Assembly: GCA_902560875.1 (NCBI GenBank)
Contig: CACENO010000001.1
Coordinates: 62,001-126,000, forward strand
DNA from: an uncultured Prochlorococcus sp.
GTDB lineage: Bacteria > Cyanobacteriota > Cyanobacteriia > PCC-6307 > Cyanobiaceae
DNA length: 64,000 bases
Direction: 5' to 3'
The notes beneath the pieces are model-generated. The model was not told where the DNA came from. It did not search any database and saw only the letters and a list, made by a program, of their open reading frames with translations. Shown piece after piece: positions 17,629-26,865 of this stretch; the first letter of the stretch is position 1, and every line of letters starts with the position of its first letter. The position numbers and the translations under genes were made by a program.

Positions 17629-19430
17629 TATTTTTTATTAGCTCTCTTAGATGGTAGTTTTCTTAATCTTATTGATTCAGGTGTAACTTCAAGCATTTCT
17701 CCTGGGCCTATATATTCAAGTGCCCTTTCAAGGGTTATCTCCATAGGAGTTTGCAATGTATCTAATTCTTCTGCCCCAGCTGATCTCATATTTGTTAGTT
17801 GTTTTGTTTTGCAAATATTAATTTCTAGATCCTGTGGACGATTATTCTCACCAATAATCATTCCTTTATACACCTTAGTCCCCGGATTAATAAAAAATTG
17901 TCCACGGTCTTCTGCATTTTTCAAAGAATAAAAGGTAGCAACACCCTCTTCGAATGCAATTAAAACACCATTCCTACGTGAATCAAATTCTCCAGATTTA
18001 GGGCGATATTCAAAGAATGAATGGCTCATGATGCCCTCTCCTCTAGTAGCTCTTACAAATTCACCACGGAATCCGATCAGTCCTCTTGAAGGAACAATAA
18101 ACTCAAGTTGTGTGCGTCCATCAGAACCTGTTTCCATATTTTGCATTTCACCTCTTCTTACTCCTAATTTCTCAATGCATGCACCAACCGCTACCTCAGG
18201 AACATCCATTACAAGAGTTTCAACAGGTTCACAGGAAACATCATCAATATCTCTAAAAATTACCTGGGGTTGAGAAACCTGAAACTCATAGCCCTCTCTA
18301 CGCATGGTTTCGATCAAGATCCCCAAGTGCAATTCGCCTCTCCCACTGACTGCAAATCGATCAGGCGACCCTGTATCTTCAACTCTTAGGGCAACATTTG
18401 TAAGAAGTTCCTTTTGCAAACGTTCTCGCAATTGACGGCTAGTAACAAATTTTCCCTCTTTACCTGCAAATGGGGAATCATTAACAACAAATGTCATCTG
18501 AAGAGTAGGTTCATCGACCCTAATCAAAGGCAAAGCCTCAGGTTCATCTGGACAAGCTATTGTTTCTCCAATATTCACCTCATTAAAGCCTGCGACAGCA
18601 ACAAGATCTCCTGCTAATGCACTTTCTATCTCAACTCTTTTTAGGCCTTCAAAACCTAATAATTTACTAATTCTTCCTCTTTTTTTAACACCATTTTCCT
18701 TTATTAGAATTGCACTTTGCCCATTATTAATAACCCCATTATGTACTCTACCAATTACTATCCTACCAAGAAAATCAGAATAATCGAGTGTTGTTATTTG
18801 CAATTGAAGGGGTTTATTAGGGTCTCCAACTGGAGGAGGAACATGTCGAAGTATTGCATCAAATAAGGGTTGCATGTTATCACTTTTATTTTTCAAGTCA
18901 GAAGTAGCAAAGCCACTTAAACCACTACCAAATAAATATGGGAAATCACATTGATCATCATCTGCTCCTAATTCCAAAAAGAGATCAAGTACTTTATCTA
19001 AAGCTGTTTCTGGAACGACTCTGGCTCTATCAACTTTATTAACAAATACAATTGGCCTTAATCCCTGCTCCAATGCTTTCTTTAAAACAAAACGGGTTTG
19101 AGGCATAGGTCCTTCATTAGCATCAACAATCAATAGGCAACCATCTACCATTCCAAGAACTCTTTCAACTTCACCACCAAAATCAGCATGACCTGGTGTA
19201 TCTACGATATTTATCCGAGTATTGTTATAATTAACGGCTGTATTTTTTGAAAGGATAGTGATTCCCCTTTCACGTTCCAAATCATTGGAGTCCAATACAC
19301 AAGTAGGGACAGCCTGATTATCTCGAAAAATCCCTGACTGGGTAAGCAAAGCATCAACCAAAGTGGTTTTGCCATGATCCACATGGGCAATAATTGCGAT
19401 ATTTCTGATCGACTGTTCCTTGGCACTCAT
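17628..19430 (-). CDS. typA: Translational GTPase TypA/BipA
   Basis: Ribosome-associated GTPase related to EF-G that supports 50S assembly and growth under stress. The full-length 600 residues contain G1 AHVDHGKTTLVDALL at 14-28, the switch I region RGITILSKNT, G3 DTPGHADFGGEV, G4 NKVDRARV and a G5-like segment near residue 165, then domains II and III, the domain V-like region, and the C-terminal BipA domain with LTNMRSAGAEE and ERALEYIGPGEMLEVTP. The start ATG is at 19430 and its stop overlaps the DUF309 start by one base. It heads a minus-strand run that leads into the lpt operon. Confidence 0.97.
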   Translation of the reverse strand: MSAKEQSIRNIAIIAHVDHGKTTLVDALLTQSGIFRDNQAVPTCVLDSNDLERERGITILSKNTAVNYNNTRINIVDTPGHADFGGEVERVLGMVDGCLLIVDANEGPMPQTRFVLKKALEQGLRPIVFVNKVDRARVVPETALDKVLDLFLELGADDDQCDFPYLFGSGLSGFATSDLKNKSDNMQPLFDAILRHVPPPVGDPNKPLQLQITTLDYSDFLGRIVIGRVHNGVINNGQSAILIKENGVKKRGRISKLLGFEGLKRVEIESALAGDLVAVAGFNEVNIGETIACPDEPEALPLIRVDEPTLQMTFVVNDSPFAGKEGKFVTSRQLRERLQKELLTNVALRVEDTGSPDRFAVSGRGELHLGILIETMRREGYEFQVSQPQVIFRDIDDVSCEPVETLVMDVPEVAVGACIEKLGVRRGEMQNMETGSDGRTQLEFIVPSRGLIGFRGEFVRATRGEGIMSHSFFEYRPKSGEFDSRRNGVLIAFEEGVATFYSLKNAEDRGQFFINPGTKVYKGMIIGENNRPQDLEINICKTKQLTNMRSAGAEELDTLQTPMEITLERALEYIGPGEMLEVTPESIRLRKLPSKRANKK

Positions 19431-19573
19431 TTTTATTTGAAGCTTTCTATTTGAGTAAGACGCATTAAGCGTTAATTGCGAAAGGTTATATCAGCACGGA
19501 ATCATCAAAGAAAAAATACTGGAGGAACCTTTAGGAAAGGAAGAATTGGGAGAGAACCTGAAAATTAAGCAAG

Positions 19574-20317
19574 TCACCTAAAAGAGCCCTGAGCCCTCCT
19601 GAATTCATTTGCCGTCTCAAACAGCCTTAAAGCCTCAACAGTGCCCTCAAATCTCCAATGCCATGGCTCATAGCTGACTTTCTGAGGATTGCCCTTCGGA
19701 AAGGAAAGGACAAAGTGATATCTTGCTGCATTTTCTTTCAGCCAACGAAATGCTCTTGTTGTTTCAAATTCAACTTCAAGGTCGGTATCCCGCCTGGTTG
19801 CATCCCCCAGGTCAATCGCATAACCAGTGCTGTGCTCAGAATATCCTGGAGGAGCAGAGACTTTTGCCCTCTCAATAGCAATCTGATTTCTAGCTGATTT
19901 TCTACCATAAAAGATTTGTTTTTGAAGATCTATTGACCTATATCCACTCAACAGGACAAGGTTTACACCATCTGAGACGGCGGCTGATCTCATAGCTCTT
20001 AATGCTTCATAGGTGTCTCGATGTATTTCAAGTCCTGGATAAACAGCAATCAAAGAATCTTTCGATACTTCTTGATAAGGGAAATGCCCGAGCAAACGAC
20101 CATCTGCAGATGGGGCAACATTCCCACCAACAAATCCTGGCTTAACAAATTTGCTGAAGACGGTAAAAGAAAATACAACCAAGAAAATTGCTAATAGCAA
20201 AGAGAACAATGCAATAAGCTTTAGCTCTCTGCGAGAGGGCTTTCTAAGAGGACTAGCCCTTCTTGCGAGGGGAATATCATCGACTCGATTGCCTCCTGAG
20301 GATTGAGCTCGAGCCAC
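19574..20317 (-). CDS. VanY/LdcB-type D,D- (or L,D-) carboxypeptidase, membrane anchored
   Basis: A 247-residue zinc peptidase of family M15B that trims peptidoglycan stem peptides. After a basic N-terminus comes one transmembrane helix (about residues 31-53) that anchors the enzyme, then the catalytic domain. Zinc and active-site motifs are SGYRS near residue 123, SEHSTGYAIDLGD (zinc His and Asp) near 159-171 and EPWHWRFEG (catalytic Glu and second zinc His) near 219-227. The start is a GTG at 20317. Whether it removes terminal D-Ala or cuts the L,D-bond cannot be told from motifs. It is divergent from chlP. Confidence 0.88.
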   Translation of the reverse strand: MARAQSSGGNRVDDIPLARRASPLRKPSRRELKLIALFSLLLAIFLVVFSFTVFSKFVKPGFVGGNVAPSADGRLLGHFPYQEVSKDSLIAVYPGLEIHRDTYEALRAMRSAAVSDGVNLVLLSGYRSIDLQKQIFYGRKSARNQIAIERAKVSAPPGYSEHSTGYAIDLGDATRRDTDLEVEFETTRAFRWLKENAARYHFVLSFPKGNPQKVSYEPWHWRFEGTVEALRLFETANEFRRAQGSFR

Positions 20318-20427
20318 AAAAAATTCAATCTTGATGTTTCGATCGTAACGGGCGCAGCAAGAACTCTTTACGAGAATTCTTTTGGCAAGCTAGTTTCTGT
20401 TAGTTATACAAGTTAAAAGGCATACAG

Positions 20428-21765
20428 ATGTTGCGTGTTGCAGTAGTTGGTGGTGGCCCAAGCGGCTCGTGTGCCGCTGAAATTCTTGCAAAAGCAGGCA
20501 TCAAAACCTGGATTTTTGAAAGAAAGCTCGACAATGCAAAGCCTTGCGGTGGCGCAATCCCCCTTTGCATGGTTGCAGAATTCGAGCTCCCCGATTCAAT
20601 AATTGATCGAAAAGTTCGAAATATGAGGATGATATCCCCATCAAATCGTGAGGTTGATATAAGCCTCGACAAGGTTTATGGAGAAACAGAAAATGAATAT
20701 ATCGGCATGTGCCGTAGAGAAGTTATGGATGCATATATGAGAGACCGTGCATCTGATTTGGGAGCAAATTTAATCAATGGATTAGTTACAAATATCGATA
20801 CTGGTTCGAACAGACAAGGACCGTACAAATTAACCTATTCTGACTATTCAACTGGAGAAGCAACTGGCGAAACTAAAACCCTAGAAGTAGATCTAATAAT
20901 TGGAGCAGATGGAGCAAATAGTCGTGTTGCTAAAGCAATGGATGCTGGAGATTACAACGTTGCTATAGCCTTTCAAGAAAGAATAAAACTTCCTCAGAAG
21001 GAAATGTCTTATTACGAAGACTTAGCTGAAATGTATGTAGGAACTGATGTCTCACCAGACTTCTACGGTTGGGTTTTTCCAAAATATGACCATGTAGCTG
21101 TTGGTACTGGAACAATGCAAAAGAACCAATCCTTAATTAAGAAACTTCAGGTAGGAGTTAGAGAAAGAGCCCAAAAAAGGCTTGTAAATGGTGAAGTAAT
21201 CAAGGTTGAAGCACATCCAATTCCTGAGCATCCTCGCCCTCGACGTGTTGTAGGAAGAATGGCTCTAGTTGGAGATGCTGCAGGCTACGTAACCAAAAGT
21301 TCTGGTGAAGGCATTTATTTTGCTGCTAAAAGTGGTCGAATGTGTGCAGAGCAAATTGTTGAATCAAGTCAAGGTGGAAAAGTAATTCCTACAGAAAAGG
21401 ACTTAAAAAAATATCTTAATACTTGGGATAAGAAATATGGTGCTACTTATAAGGTTCTGGAGATTTTACAAAATATCTTTTATTCAAATGATGGAGCCCG
21501 AGAAGCATTTGTAGAAATGTGCGATGACATAGATGTTCAAAGGCTCACCTTTGATAGTTACTTATACAAAACAGTTGTTGCAATGAAGCCCCTTCAACAA
21601 ATTAAACTAACCCTTAAGACAATTGGCTCTGTTCTAAGAGGGCGAGCTCTAGCTCCAGATAAATACAAACCAGTTCCCAGTACTGTTCGAGAAGATAAGG
21701 AAGTAAATGAAATGCTTAAAGTGAGTTCTATTAAAGGAGGAATAAAGGTCCCTGTAAAGAAATAA
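20428..21765 (+). CDS. chlP: Geranylgeranyl reductase
   Basis: FAD-containing reductase that saturates three double bonds of the geranylgeranyl group, supplying the phytyl tail of chlorophyll and tocopherol. At 445 residues it has the ChlP length. Seen: dinucleotide motif VVGGGPSGSCAAEILAKAG at residues 6-24, PCGGAIPLCM in the region typical of the family, LIIGADGANSRVAKAMD, and the second FAD motif MALVGDAAGYVTKSSGEGI. The N-terminal MLRVAVVGGGPSG is the standard ChlP start. It faces glyS in a convergent arrangement 21 bases apart. Confidence 0.96.
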   Translation: MLRVAVVGGGPSGSCAAEILAKAGIKTWIFERKLDNAKPCGGAIPLCMVAEFELPDSIIDRKVRNMRMISPSNREVDISLDKVYGETENEYIGMCRREVMDAYMRDRASDLGANLINGLVTNIDTGSNRQGPYKLTYSDYSTGEATGETKTLEVDLIIGADGANSRVAKAMDAGDYNVAIAFQERIKLPQKEMSYYEDLAEMYVGTDVSPDFYGWVFPKYDHVAVGTGTMQKNQSLIKKLQVGVRERAQKRLVNGEVIKVEAHPIPEHPRPRRVVGRMALVGDAAGYVTKSSGEGIYFAAKSGRMCAEQIVESSQGGKVIPTEKDLKKYLNTWDKKYGATYKVLEILQNIFYSNDGAREAFVEMCDDIDVQRLTFDSYLYKTVVAMKPLQQIKLTLKTIGSVLRGRALAPDKYKPVPSTVREDKEVNEMLKVSSIKGGIKVPVKK

Positions 21766-21786
21766 ATTTAATAATTAGGTCAATAT

Positions 21787-23949
21787 TTAGTTAGTCAATT
21801 GGCTAAAATCAGCCAGTATATTTGCTTGATTAGATAGAACTTTTAGAAGATTTAACCTATTGTTTCTCACTTTTAAATCATCTGTCATAACCATAACACT
21901 TTCTTTTCCATCGAAAAATTGCGAAAGAGCTTCTGAACCAGCAGCAAGTCCCTTTGCTAAGTTCAGATAACTACTTGTAGAAATTTCCGTTAAAAATGGC
22001 TCAAGTGAGGACAAAACCTCTAGAACTGCTTGCTCACTACGGCTTTCAAATAAATCCGGATCTACCACATTAGAAGCACTTAAAGATGTTAATTTTAAAT
22101 CAGCTTTCTCAGTTATTCTTGATGCTCTAGTTACTACAGAATAAACAGCCAATAGTTCTCCAGATTCTCTCATATTCATCAATAATTTTGCACGGTCTCT
22201 TGCATCAGAAGGGTCAGAAAGTATCCTTTTAACTGAAATAGTTTGACCTAGCACTGCTTGTACTATGTCTTGATCTATATTATTATCCTCTAATAAATTA
22301 GCGACTCTTTGACGACAAAACTCACTCACTAAATCAAGAAGTGATGACTTGTTGATATTTAGATGAGGTAAAATTAAGGCCCAATACTCTAAAGAGATAC
22401 TAATAATATTATATAAATCAAGCTTCCAATCCTTATGCCATAGTATTTGTAAGATTCCATTCGCAGCTCTTCTCAATGCATATGGATCAGATGAACCACT
22501 AGGCCTTTCACCTTTTGCAAAAATACTTACTAGGAGTTCTACTCTTTCCGCCAACGCGAGAACAGATCCCTCATCAGACTTAGGCAAATCATCAGAAGCA
22601 CTACGAGGTGAATAATGTTCCAAAACTGCTAAAGCAACTTCTCTAGTTTCACCTTCAGCTATAAGATATTTGGCTCCTATTATTCCTTGAAGTTCTGGAA
22701 ATTCTCCTACCATTTGACTTACTAAATCGTGCTTACAAAAATAAGCGGCTTTGAGAATATTATCTACATCAATAGATAGTTGTAGACTATCAAATATGCT
22801 TTTAGAGAGCCATTCAATTCTTTCTACACGATCAAATAAAGAACCTAAACCATCTGAAAAAGTTACATTTTTAAGTGCTTCACGCCGATCCGAACTGTTA
22901 ATTGAAAGATCTGAATTTATAAAGAACTCAGCGTCCGCAAGACGAGCCTTAAGAACTCTTTCATTACCATGACGAATAATATCTTTTGCTGAAGATAATC
23001 CATTACATATGCATAAAAATTTAGGCAAAAGATACTGGCTTGCCTTTAGTTCAAGTGGGTCTTTTATAGTATTGTCAACATACAAAGGGACATAACGCTG
23101 ATGAACCTTCATAACAGTACATAAAACTTCTGATGGTAAATTCAAAAACGACTCGCTGAAAGCACCACAAACAAGAGAGGGTGACTCAACTAAATCAGTT
23201 AATTCATTTAATAGATCTTCTGAAAGGTCAGGTACTGCTTTAATTTCTGATGCGGAATTTATAATTAGTTGTTGTATATAAGAGTAACGAGAATCCCTAT
23301 CTAAAAAGATGCCTGCCCCCTTTAAAATGGTGAAATACTCCTTAGCGGATGTAATAACCAATTCATCTCTATAGAGACGATGGCCTCGGCTTATATTGCC
23401 TGCAATTAGTTGTGGGTCCGTGCCCTCTAGTGAAAAAGAAATAACATTTTCATCTATCAAAGCAACTATCCAGCGAATTGGCCTTGAAAAACGACTTTCA
23501 CCATTGCCCCATCGCATAAAGCGTCTCCCCTGCAACTTCCCGATCCAATCAGGAATCATTTCTCTCAACAAAACATCGGTTGGAGCTCCTTTTTCAACAA
23601 TATTTGCAAAAACAAAAGGCCCTTTGGATGTTTCCTGGATTATTAAATCTTCCGGCTGTAGTCCAAACCTACTAGCGAAACCAAAGGCTGCTTTGGTTGG
23701 GACTCCATTGTCAAAGGACTGTGAAGCCGGTGGTCCTTTCTTTTCCAACTGAGAATCTTCAGCGGCCTTCGGCAGACCTTCAACGACAAGGACAATTCTC
23801 CTAGGTGTTGTTGTGCACTTGATTTTTCCATGACTTATATGGTTTTGATCTAAATCTCTAGTGACAACCCCACTCAACTGAGACAGAACAAGCCGAGCAA
23901 AGTCTGCTGGCAATTCCTCAGTCCCGATCTCAAGCAAAAAAGTCGACAC
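21787..23949 (-). CDS. glyS: Glycyl-tRNA synthetase beta subunit
   Basis: Large subunit of the bacterial alpha2beta2 class II glycyl-tRNA synthetase; the catalytic alpha subunit (GlyQ) is encoded elsewhere. The 720 residues begin with the diagnostic FLLEIGTEELPADF and continue with GRRFMRWGNGESRFSRPIRW, LCTVMKVHQRYVPL, the HD-like domain near FCKHDLVSQMVGEFPELQG, DPYALRRAANGILQIL and a C-terminal tRNA-anticodon-binding helical region with FDGKESVMVMTDD. The start is ATG 23949. It is divergent from sir and convergent with chlP. Confidence 0.96.
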   Translation of the reverse strand: MSTFLLEIGTEELPADFARLVLSQLSGVVTRDLDQNHISHGKIKCTTTPRRIVLVVEGLPKAAEDSQLEKKGPPASQSFDNGVPTKAAFGFASRFGLQPEDLIIQETSKGPFVFANIVEKGAPTDVLLREMIPDWIGKLQGRRFMRWGNGESRFSRPIRWIVALIDENVISFSLEGTDPQLIAGNISRGHRLYRDELVITSAKEYFTILKGAGIFLDRDSRYSYIQQLIINSASEIKAVPDLSEDLLNELTDLVESPSLVCGAFSESFLNLPSEVLCTVMKVHQRYVPLYVDNTIKDPLELKASQYLLPKFLCICNGLSSAKDIIRHGNERVLKARLADAEFFINSDLSINSSDRREALKNVTFSDGLGSLFDRVERIEWLSKSIFDSLQLSIDVDNILKAAYFCKHDLVSQMVGEFPELQGIIGAKYLIAEGETREVALAVLEHYSPRSASDDLPKSDEGSVLALAERVELLVSIFAKGERPSGSSDPYALRRAANGILQILWHKDWKLDLYNIISISLEYWALILPHLNINKSSLLDLVSEFCRQRVANLLEDNNIDQDIVQAVLGQTISVKRILSDPSDARDRAKLLMNMRESGELLAVYSVVTRASRITEKADLKLTSLSASNVVDPDLFESRSEQAVLEVLSSLEPFLTEISTSSYLNLAKGLAAGSEALSQFFDGKESVMVMTDDLKVRNNRLNLLKVLSNQANILADFSQLTN

Positions 23950-24045
23950 AGAGAATAAGTTGCAGCAATATCACATTTTATTGAACAATCTACCTATAAA
24001 TCAGTGGGCGTTTAGCTACGCTGCAATAGGAAAAAAAAAGACGCG

Positions 24046-25833
24046 GTGATGGTAGGAGAGCAAGAGTCTGCCCAAACAGCAAATAAAAGCCTCTTTCCTT
24101 GCATTGCTAATAATGCAGAGCCTACGAAATTTGAGCATTTCAAGTCTGATAGCAACTATTTGCTAGAACCATTAGCAAGTGAATTGGATAACGAACTTAA
24201 CCATTTCACAAACGATGCAGGTCAACTTCTGAAATTTCACGGAAGCTACCAACAAGACAACAGAGAAAAAAGGCAAAAAGGCTCAGATAAAGATTGGCAA
24301 ATGATGCTTCGGCTCCGCAGTCCGGGAGGAGTAATTCCAGCATCATTATTTATTGCATTAGATGATCTCTCGGATCGTCTTGGAAATGGGACCCTTCGAG
24401 CGACGACGAGACAAGCTTTTCAAATGCATGGAGTAAAGAAAGAAAACTTACATGAAGTAATTGGAACAATTATCAAATCTATGGGCTCAACTCTTGCTGC
24501 ATGTGGGGATATAACTCGAAATGTAATGGCTCCAGCAGCCCCATTTGAGAAAGGCGCTTATCCATCTGCACGAAAATTAGCCAATGAAATTGCTGACTTG
24601 CTTACACCGTCTGCAGCCCAGGAATCTTATTTAGATCTCTGGGTTGGTGGAAATTTAAAATACAAAATCAAACCAAAAGCAAATGTTCAAAAAATAAAAG
24701 CTCAACAGTTAAAGGGAGGTGTATTTAGTGGGGACGAAAAAGAACCACTATATGGAAGTACATATATGCCAAGGAAATTCAAATGTGCCGTTACTGTTCC
24801 AGGCGACAATTCAGTTGATCTTCTTACCAATGACATAGGTCTTGTTGTCTTTGTCAAAGGCAACGGAAGGTTAAAAGGTTGTAATGTCTATATAGGTGGA
24901 GGTATGGGACGAACCCATAACAACGAGCAAACATTTGCCCGTACAGCTGATTTACTAGGTTATGTTGATGGTTCACACATATTAGAGCTAGTACAGTCAA
25001 TCCTTGCTTTACAAAGGGATTATGGCGATAGGAAAATCAGAAGACACGCGAGAATGAAATACCTACTTCAAGACAAAGGGATACATTGGTTTAAGACTAT
25101 TTTAAAAGCAAAGTATTTTTCAAGGCCAATAAAGGAACCCATCATTGAACCCAAGTTCAAGTTAGAAGATTATCTTGGTTGGCATAGACAATCTAAAGGG
25201 CTATGGTTTGTAGGAGTTCCGCTATTATCTGGGAGATTGGATGGTAGTATAAAGATAGGCTTACGTAAATTAGTTCAGAAATTTCAACTTGAAATTCGTC
25301 TAACACCTAATCAAGATCTATTACTTTGCAATATCGGAAATCATCAGAAATCAAGCATCAAAGATGCGCTTGATTGTTTGGGAATCAAACAATTTGAGAC
25401 GGTAAATAATATTAGGAGGCATGCGATTGCTTGTCCTGCTCTTCCATTATGTGGACTTGCAGTTACAGAAGCTGAAAGGAGTTTACCTAAAGTGCTAGAC
25501 AGAATAGAAGTTCTAATGAGTCAGCTAACAATAAAGAAGTCAATTCTTATAAGGATGACAGGATGTCCTAATGGATGTGCAAGACCATACATGGCAGAAT
25601 TAGCTCTAGTTGGTAGTGGAGTTGGACAGTATCAACTCTGGCTAGGAGGCTCTCCAAACTTAGAACGATTAGCAAAACCATATCTACAGAAAATGCCAAT
25701 AGAGCAACTTGAATCAACTATAAAGCCACTCCTAATAAGCTGGAGAGATGAAGGAGGACGAAAAAGTCTTGGAGAACATGTCAAAGATCTAGGAGATCAA
25801 AAAGTAATTTCATTACTTTCTAAAAATTCATAA
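24046..25833 (+). CDS. sir: Ferredoxin-dependent sulfite reductase
   Basis: Reduces sulfite to sulfide using six electrons from ferredoxin, for cysteine synthesis. It has 595 residues with two ferrite-reductase half-domains. The N-terminal domain carries KFHGSYQQDNREKR, typical of plant-type Sir rather than NirA, and TRATTRQAFQMHGV-like LRATTRQAFQMHG. The C-terminal half carries the two cysteine pairs for the [4Fe-4S]/sirohaem bridge: CPALPLC and TGCPNGCARPYMAE. The start could be ATG 24046 or the adjoining ATG 24049. Its last 37 bases overlap, tail to tail, the VanX-like gene on the other strand. Confidence 0.94.
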   Translation: MMVGEQESAQTANKSLFPCIANNAEPTKFEHFKSDSNYLLEPLASELDNELNHFTNDAGQLLKFHGSYQQDNREKRQKGSDKDWQMMLRLRSPGGVIPASLFIALDDLSDRLGNGTLRATTRQAFQMHGVKKENLHEVIGTIIKSMGSTLAACGDITRNVMAPAAPFEKGAYPSARKLANEIADLLTPSAAQESYLDLWVGGNLKYKIKPKANVQKIKAQQLKGGVFSGDEKEPLYGSTYMPRKFKCAVTVPGDNSVDLLTNDIGLVVFVKGNGRLKGCNVYIGGGMGRTHNNEQTFARTADLLGYVDGSHILELVQSILALQRDYGDRKIRRHARMKYLLQDKGIHWFKTILKAKYFSRPIKEPIIEPKFKLEDYLGWHRQSKGLWFVGVPLLSGRLDGSIKIGLRKLVQKFQLEIRLTPNQDLLLCNIGNHQKSSIKDALDCLGIKQFETVNNIRRHAIACPALPLCGLAVTEAERSLPKVLDRIEVLMSQLTIKKSILIRMTGCPNGCARPYMAELALVGSGVGQYQLWLGGSPNLERLAKPYLQKMPIEQLESTIKPLLISWRDEGGRKSLGEHVKDLGDQKVISLLSKNS

Positions 25834-26525
25834 GCACCATAAAACGCTTTTGGGGATTTTTTTCTCCATGCCCAAAGTTGATCCCCAAAACTGAAATGCC
25901 ACCATTCATTTGGATGTTGAGCGAATCCAGCCTTTTTCATCACAGTCGAAAGAAGTTCACGCCTTTTATGCCATAACTTGCCATCAGTATCATTATCTGC
26001 AGCATCTAAATAGTAATCAGGAGAAGAAACCACACCAATTTCATCTATCTTCCCTCCCATTGATAAAGAATTCCCATCTAATTCTGCAAGGGTCAAGTCA
26101 ACTGCAGCTCCTGTGCTATGGGGAGGGGGTGACAACGGATCTCGAGTTGGAGAGGCCCAAAATTGTTGAACCTCCTTACATACCTGCTTAAGCTCGGAAA
26201 TTTTGCTTGGATCCTTTCTGTTAAACCCATTTAGTAGACACTGCTCGTCAATTGCATGGTCAACCATAAATTCTTGTACTGATATTGGTCTCCAAGCATC
26301 AAAAATCGCAAATTGAAGCGAAGGGTTATCTACCTGAAGGTAATGCTGCGCAATAATTAATCTATTAATTACACCAGAACGCAATCTCCAAGGATCAGCA
26401 AATTTTCCATATGGTGCTCCAAGTGACAAATAAGGATGTGGATCAAGGCAATAAAGCAAAGGCTTTAATTTTTGAAGGGCTTCACCACATTCTTGAATCG
26501 GAAAAACATTCCATGACTTTGTCAA
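25797..26525 (-). CDS. VanX-type D-Ala-D-Ala dipeptidase (M15D)
   Basis: A 242-residue zinc dipeptidase of the VanX/DdpX type, which hydrolyses D-alanyl-D-alanine released during peptidoglycan turnover. Motifs: FDAWRPISVQEF (substrate Arg) near residue 73, PPPHSTGAAVDLTL (zinc His and Asp) near 136-149 and EWWHFSFGD (catalytic Glu and zinc His) near 207-215. No signal peptide is seen, so it should be cytoplasmic. The start is TTG 26525: the strong Shine-Dalgarno AAGGAGG at 26532-26538 is six bases upstream, and no ATG in frame precedes the conserved part. Without vanH/vanA neighbours, cell-wall recycling rather than vancomycin resistance is the likely role. Confidence 0.85.
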   Translation of the reverse strand: MTKSWNVFPIQECGEALQKLKPLLYCLDPHPYLSLGAPYGKFADPWRLRSGVINRLIIAQHYLQVDNPSLQFAIFDAWRPISVQEFMVDHAIDEQCLLNGFNRKDPSKISELKQVCKEVQQFWASPTRDPLSPPPHSTGAAVDLTLAELDGNSLSMGGKIDEIGVVSSPDYYLDAADNDTDGKLWHKRRELLSTVMKKAGFAQHPNEWWHFSFGDQLWAWRKKSPKAFYGAYEFLESNEITF

Positions 26526-26865
26526 GACGAACCTCCTTAAAAGATGATTTCCACAGTTTTTGATTGGTTTTCCACAGGAATGATCTCGTTCTTTTCACCC
26601 ATTATCAATAGAGTGACAGGATCGCAAAATTTAATCAGAAAAAATCAACAAAGGAGAATTTGAACAACTTTCCATGATATGAGAATTTGAAGCCTTTCAG
26701 AACAACTGCAATACGGCACTTTCATACAACCTTTAAAAAAAGAAAAAAAATCATCTCATTCAAATTCATAAAAAAAACAAAAAATAAAATTACCAAGTTC
26801 ATTCGGTTTAAATCTTTTCCCTGAACCTGGTATCAAATGAGACTCAGGGATGTGGAAAACGACTC
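26526..26865. other. AT-rich gap with three DnaA-box-like sites
   Basis: The only gene-free stretch over 300 bases. It contains TTTTCCACA at 26568-26576, the one-mismatch ATTTCCACA at 26547-26555 and an inverted TGTGGAAAA at 26851-26859; TTTTCCACA is the cyanobacterial DnaA-box form. Between them lies a strongly A/T-rich part (about 26732-26790) that would melt easily. A six-base stem CCCTGA/TCAGGG with a 19-base loop spans 26819-26849. It also holds the Shine-Dalgarno and presumably the promoter of the VanX-like gene. Whether it is a replication element or just a promoter region is open. A 39-codon ORF at 26544-26663 has no ribosome-binding site and is not called. Confidence 0.5.
26532..26538 (-). 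promoter_or_regulatory. Strong Shine-Dalgarno (AAGGAGG) fixing a TTG start
   Basis: On the minus strand AAGGAGG is followed by six bases and then TTG at 26525. Such an extended match to the anti-Shine-Dalgarno is rare among the neighbouring genes, most of which have weak or no ribosome-binding site, and it settles the start of the VanX-like gene. Confidence 0.8.

Noticed and set aside
25797..26525. Vancomycin-resistance cassette suggested by the VanX-like gene
   Set aside because: No vanH, vanA or regulatory pair nearby; a cell-wall recycling dipeptidase explains it better.
26544..26663. 39-codon plus-strand frame in the recG-vanX gap
   Set aside because: No Shine-Dalgarno, overlaps the DnaA-like boxes and the upstream control region of the VanX-like gene, and shows no recognisable protein feature.
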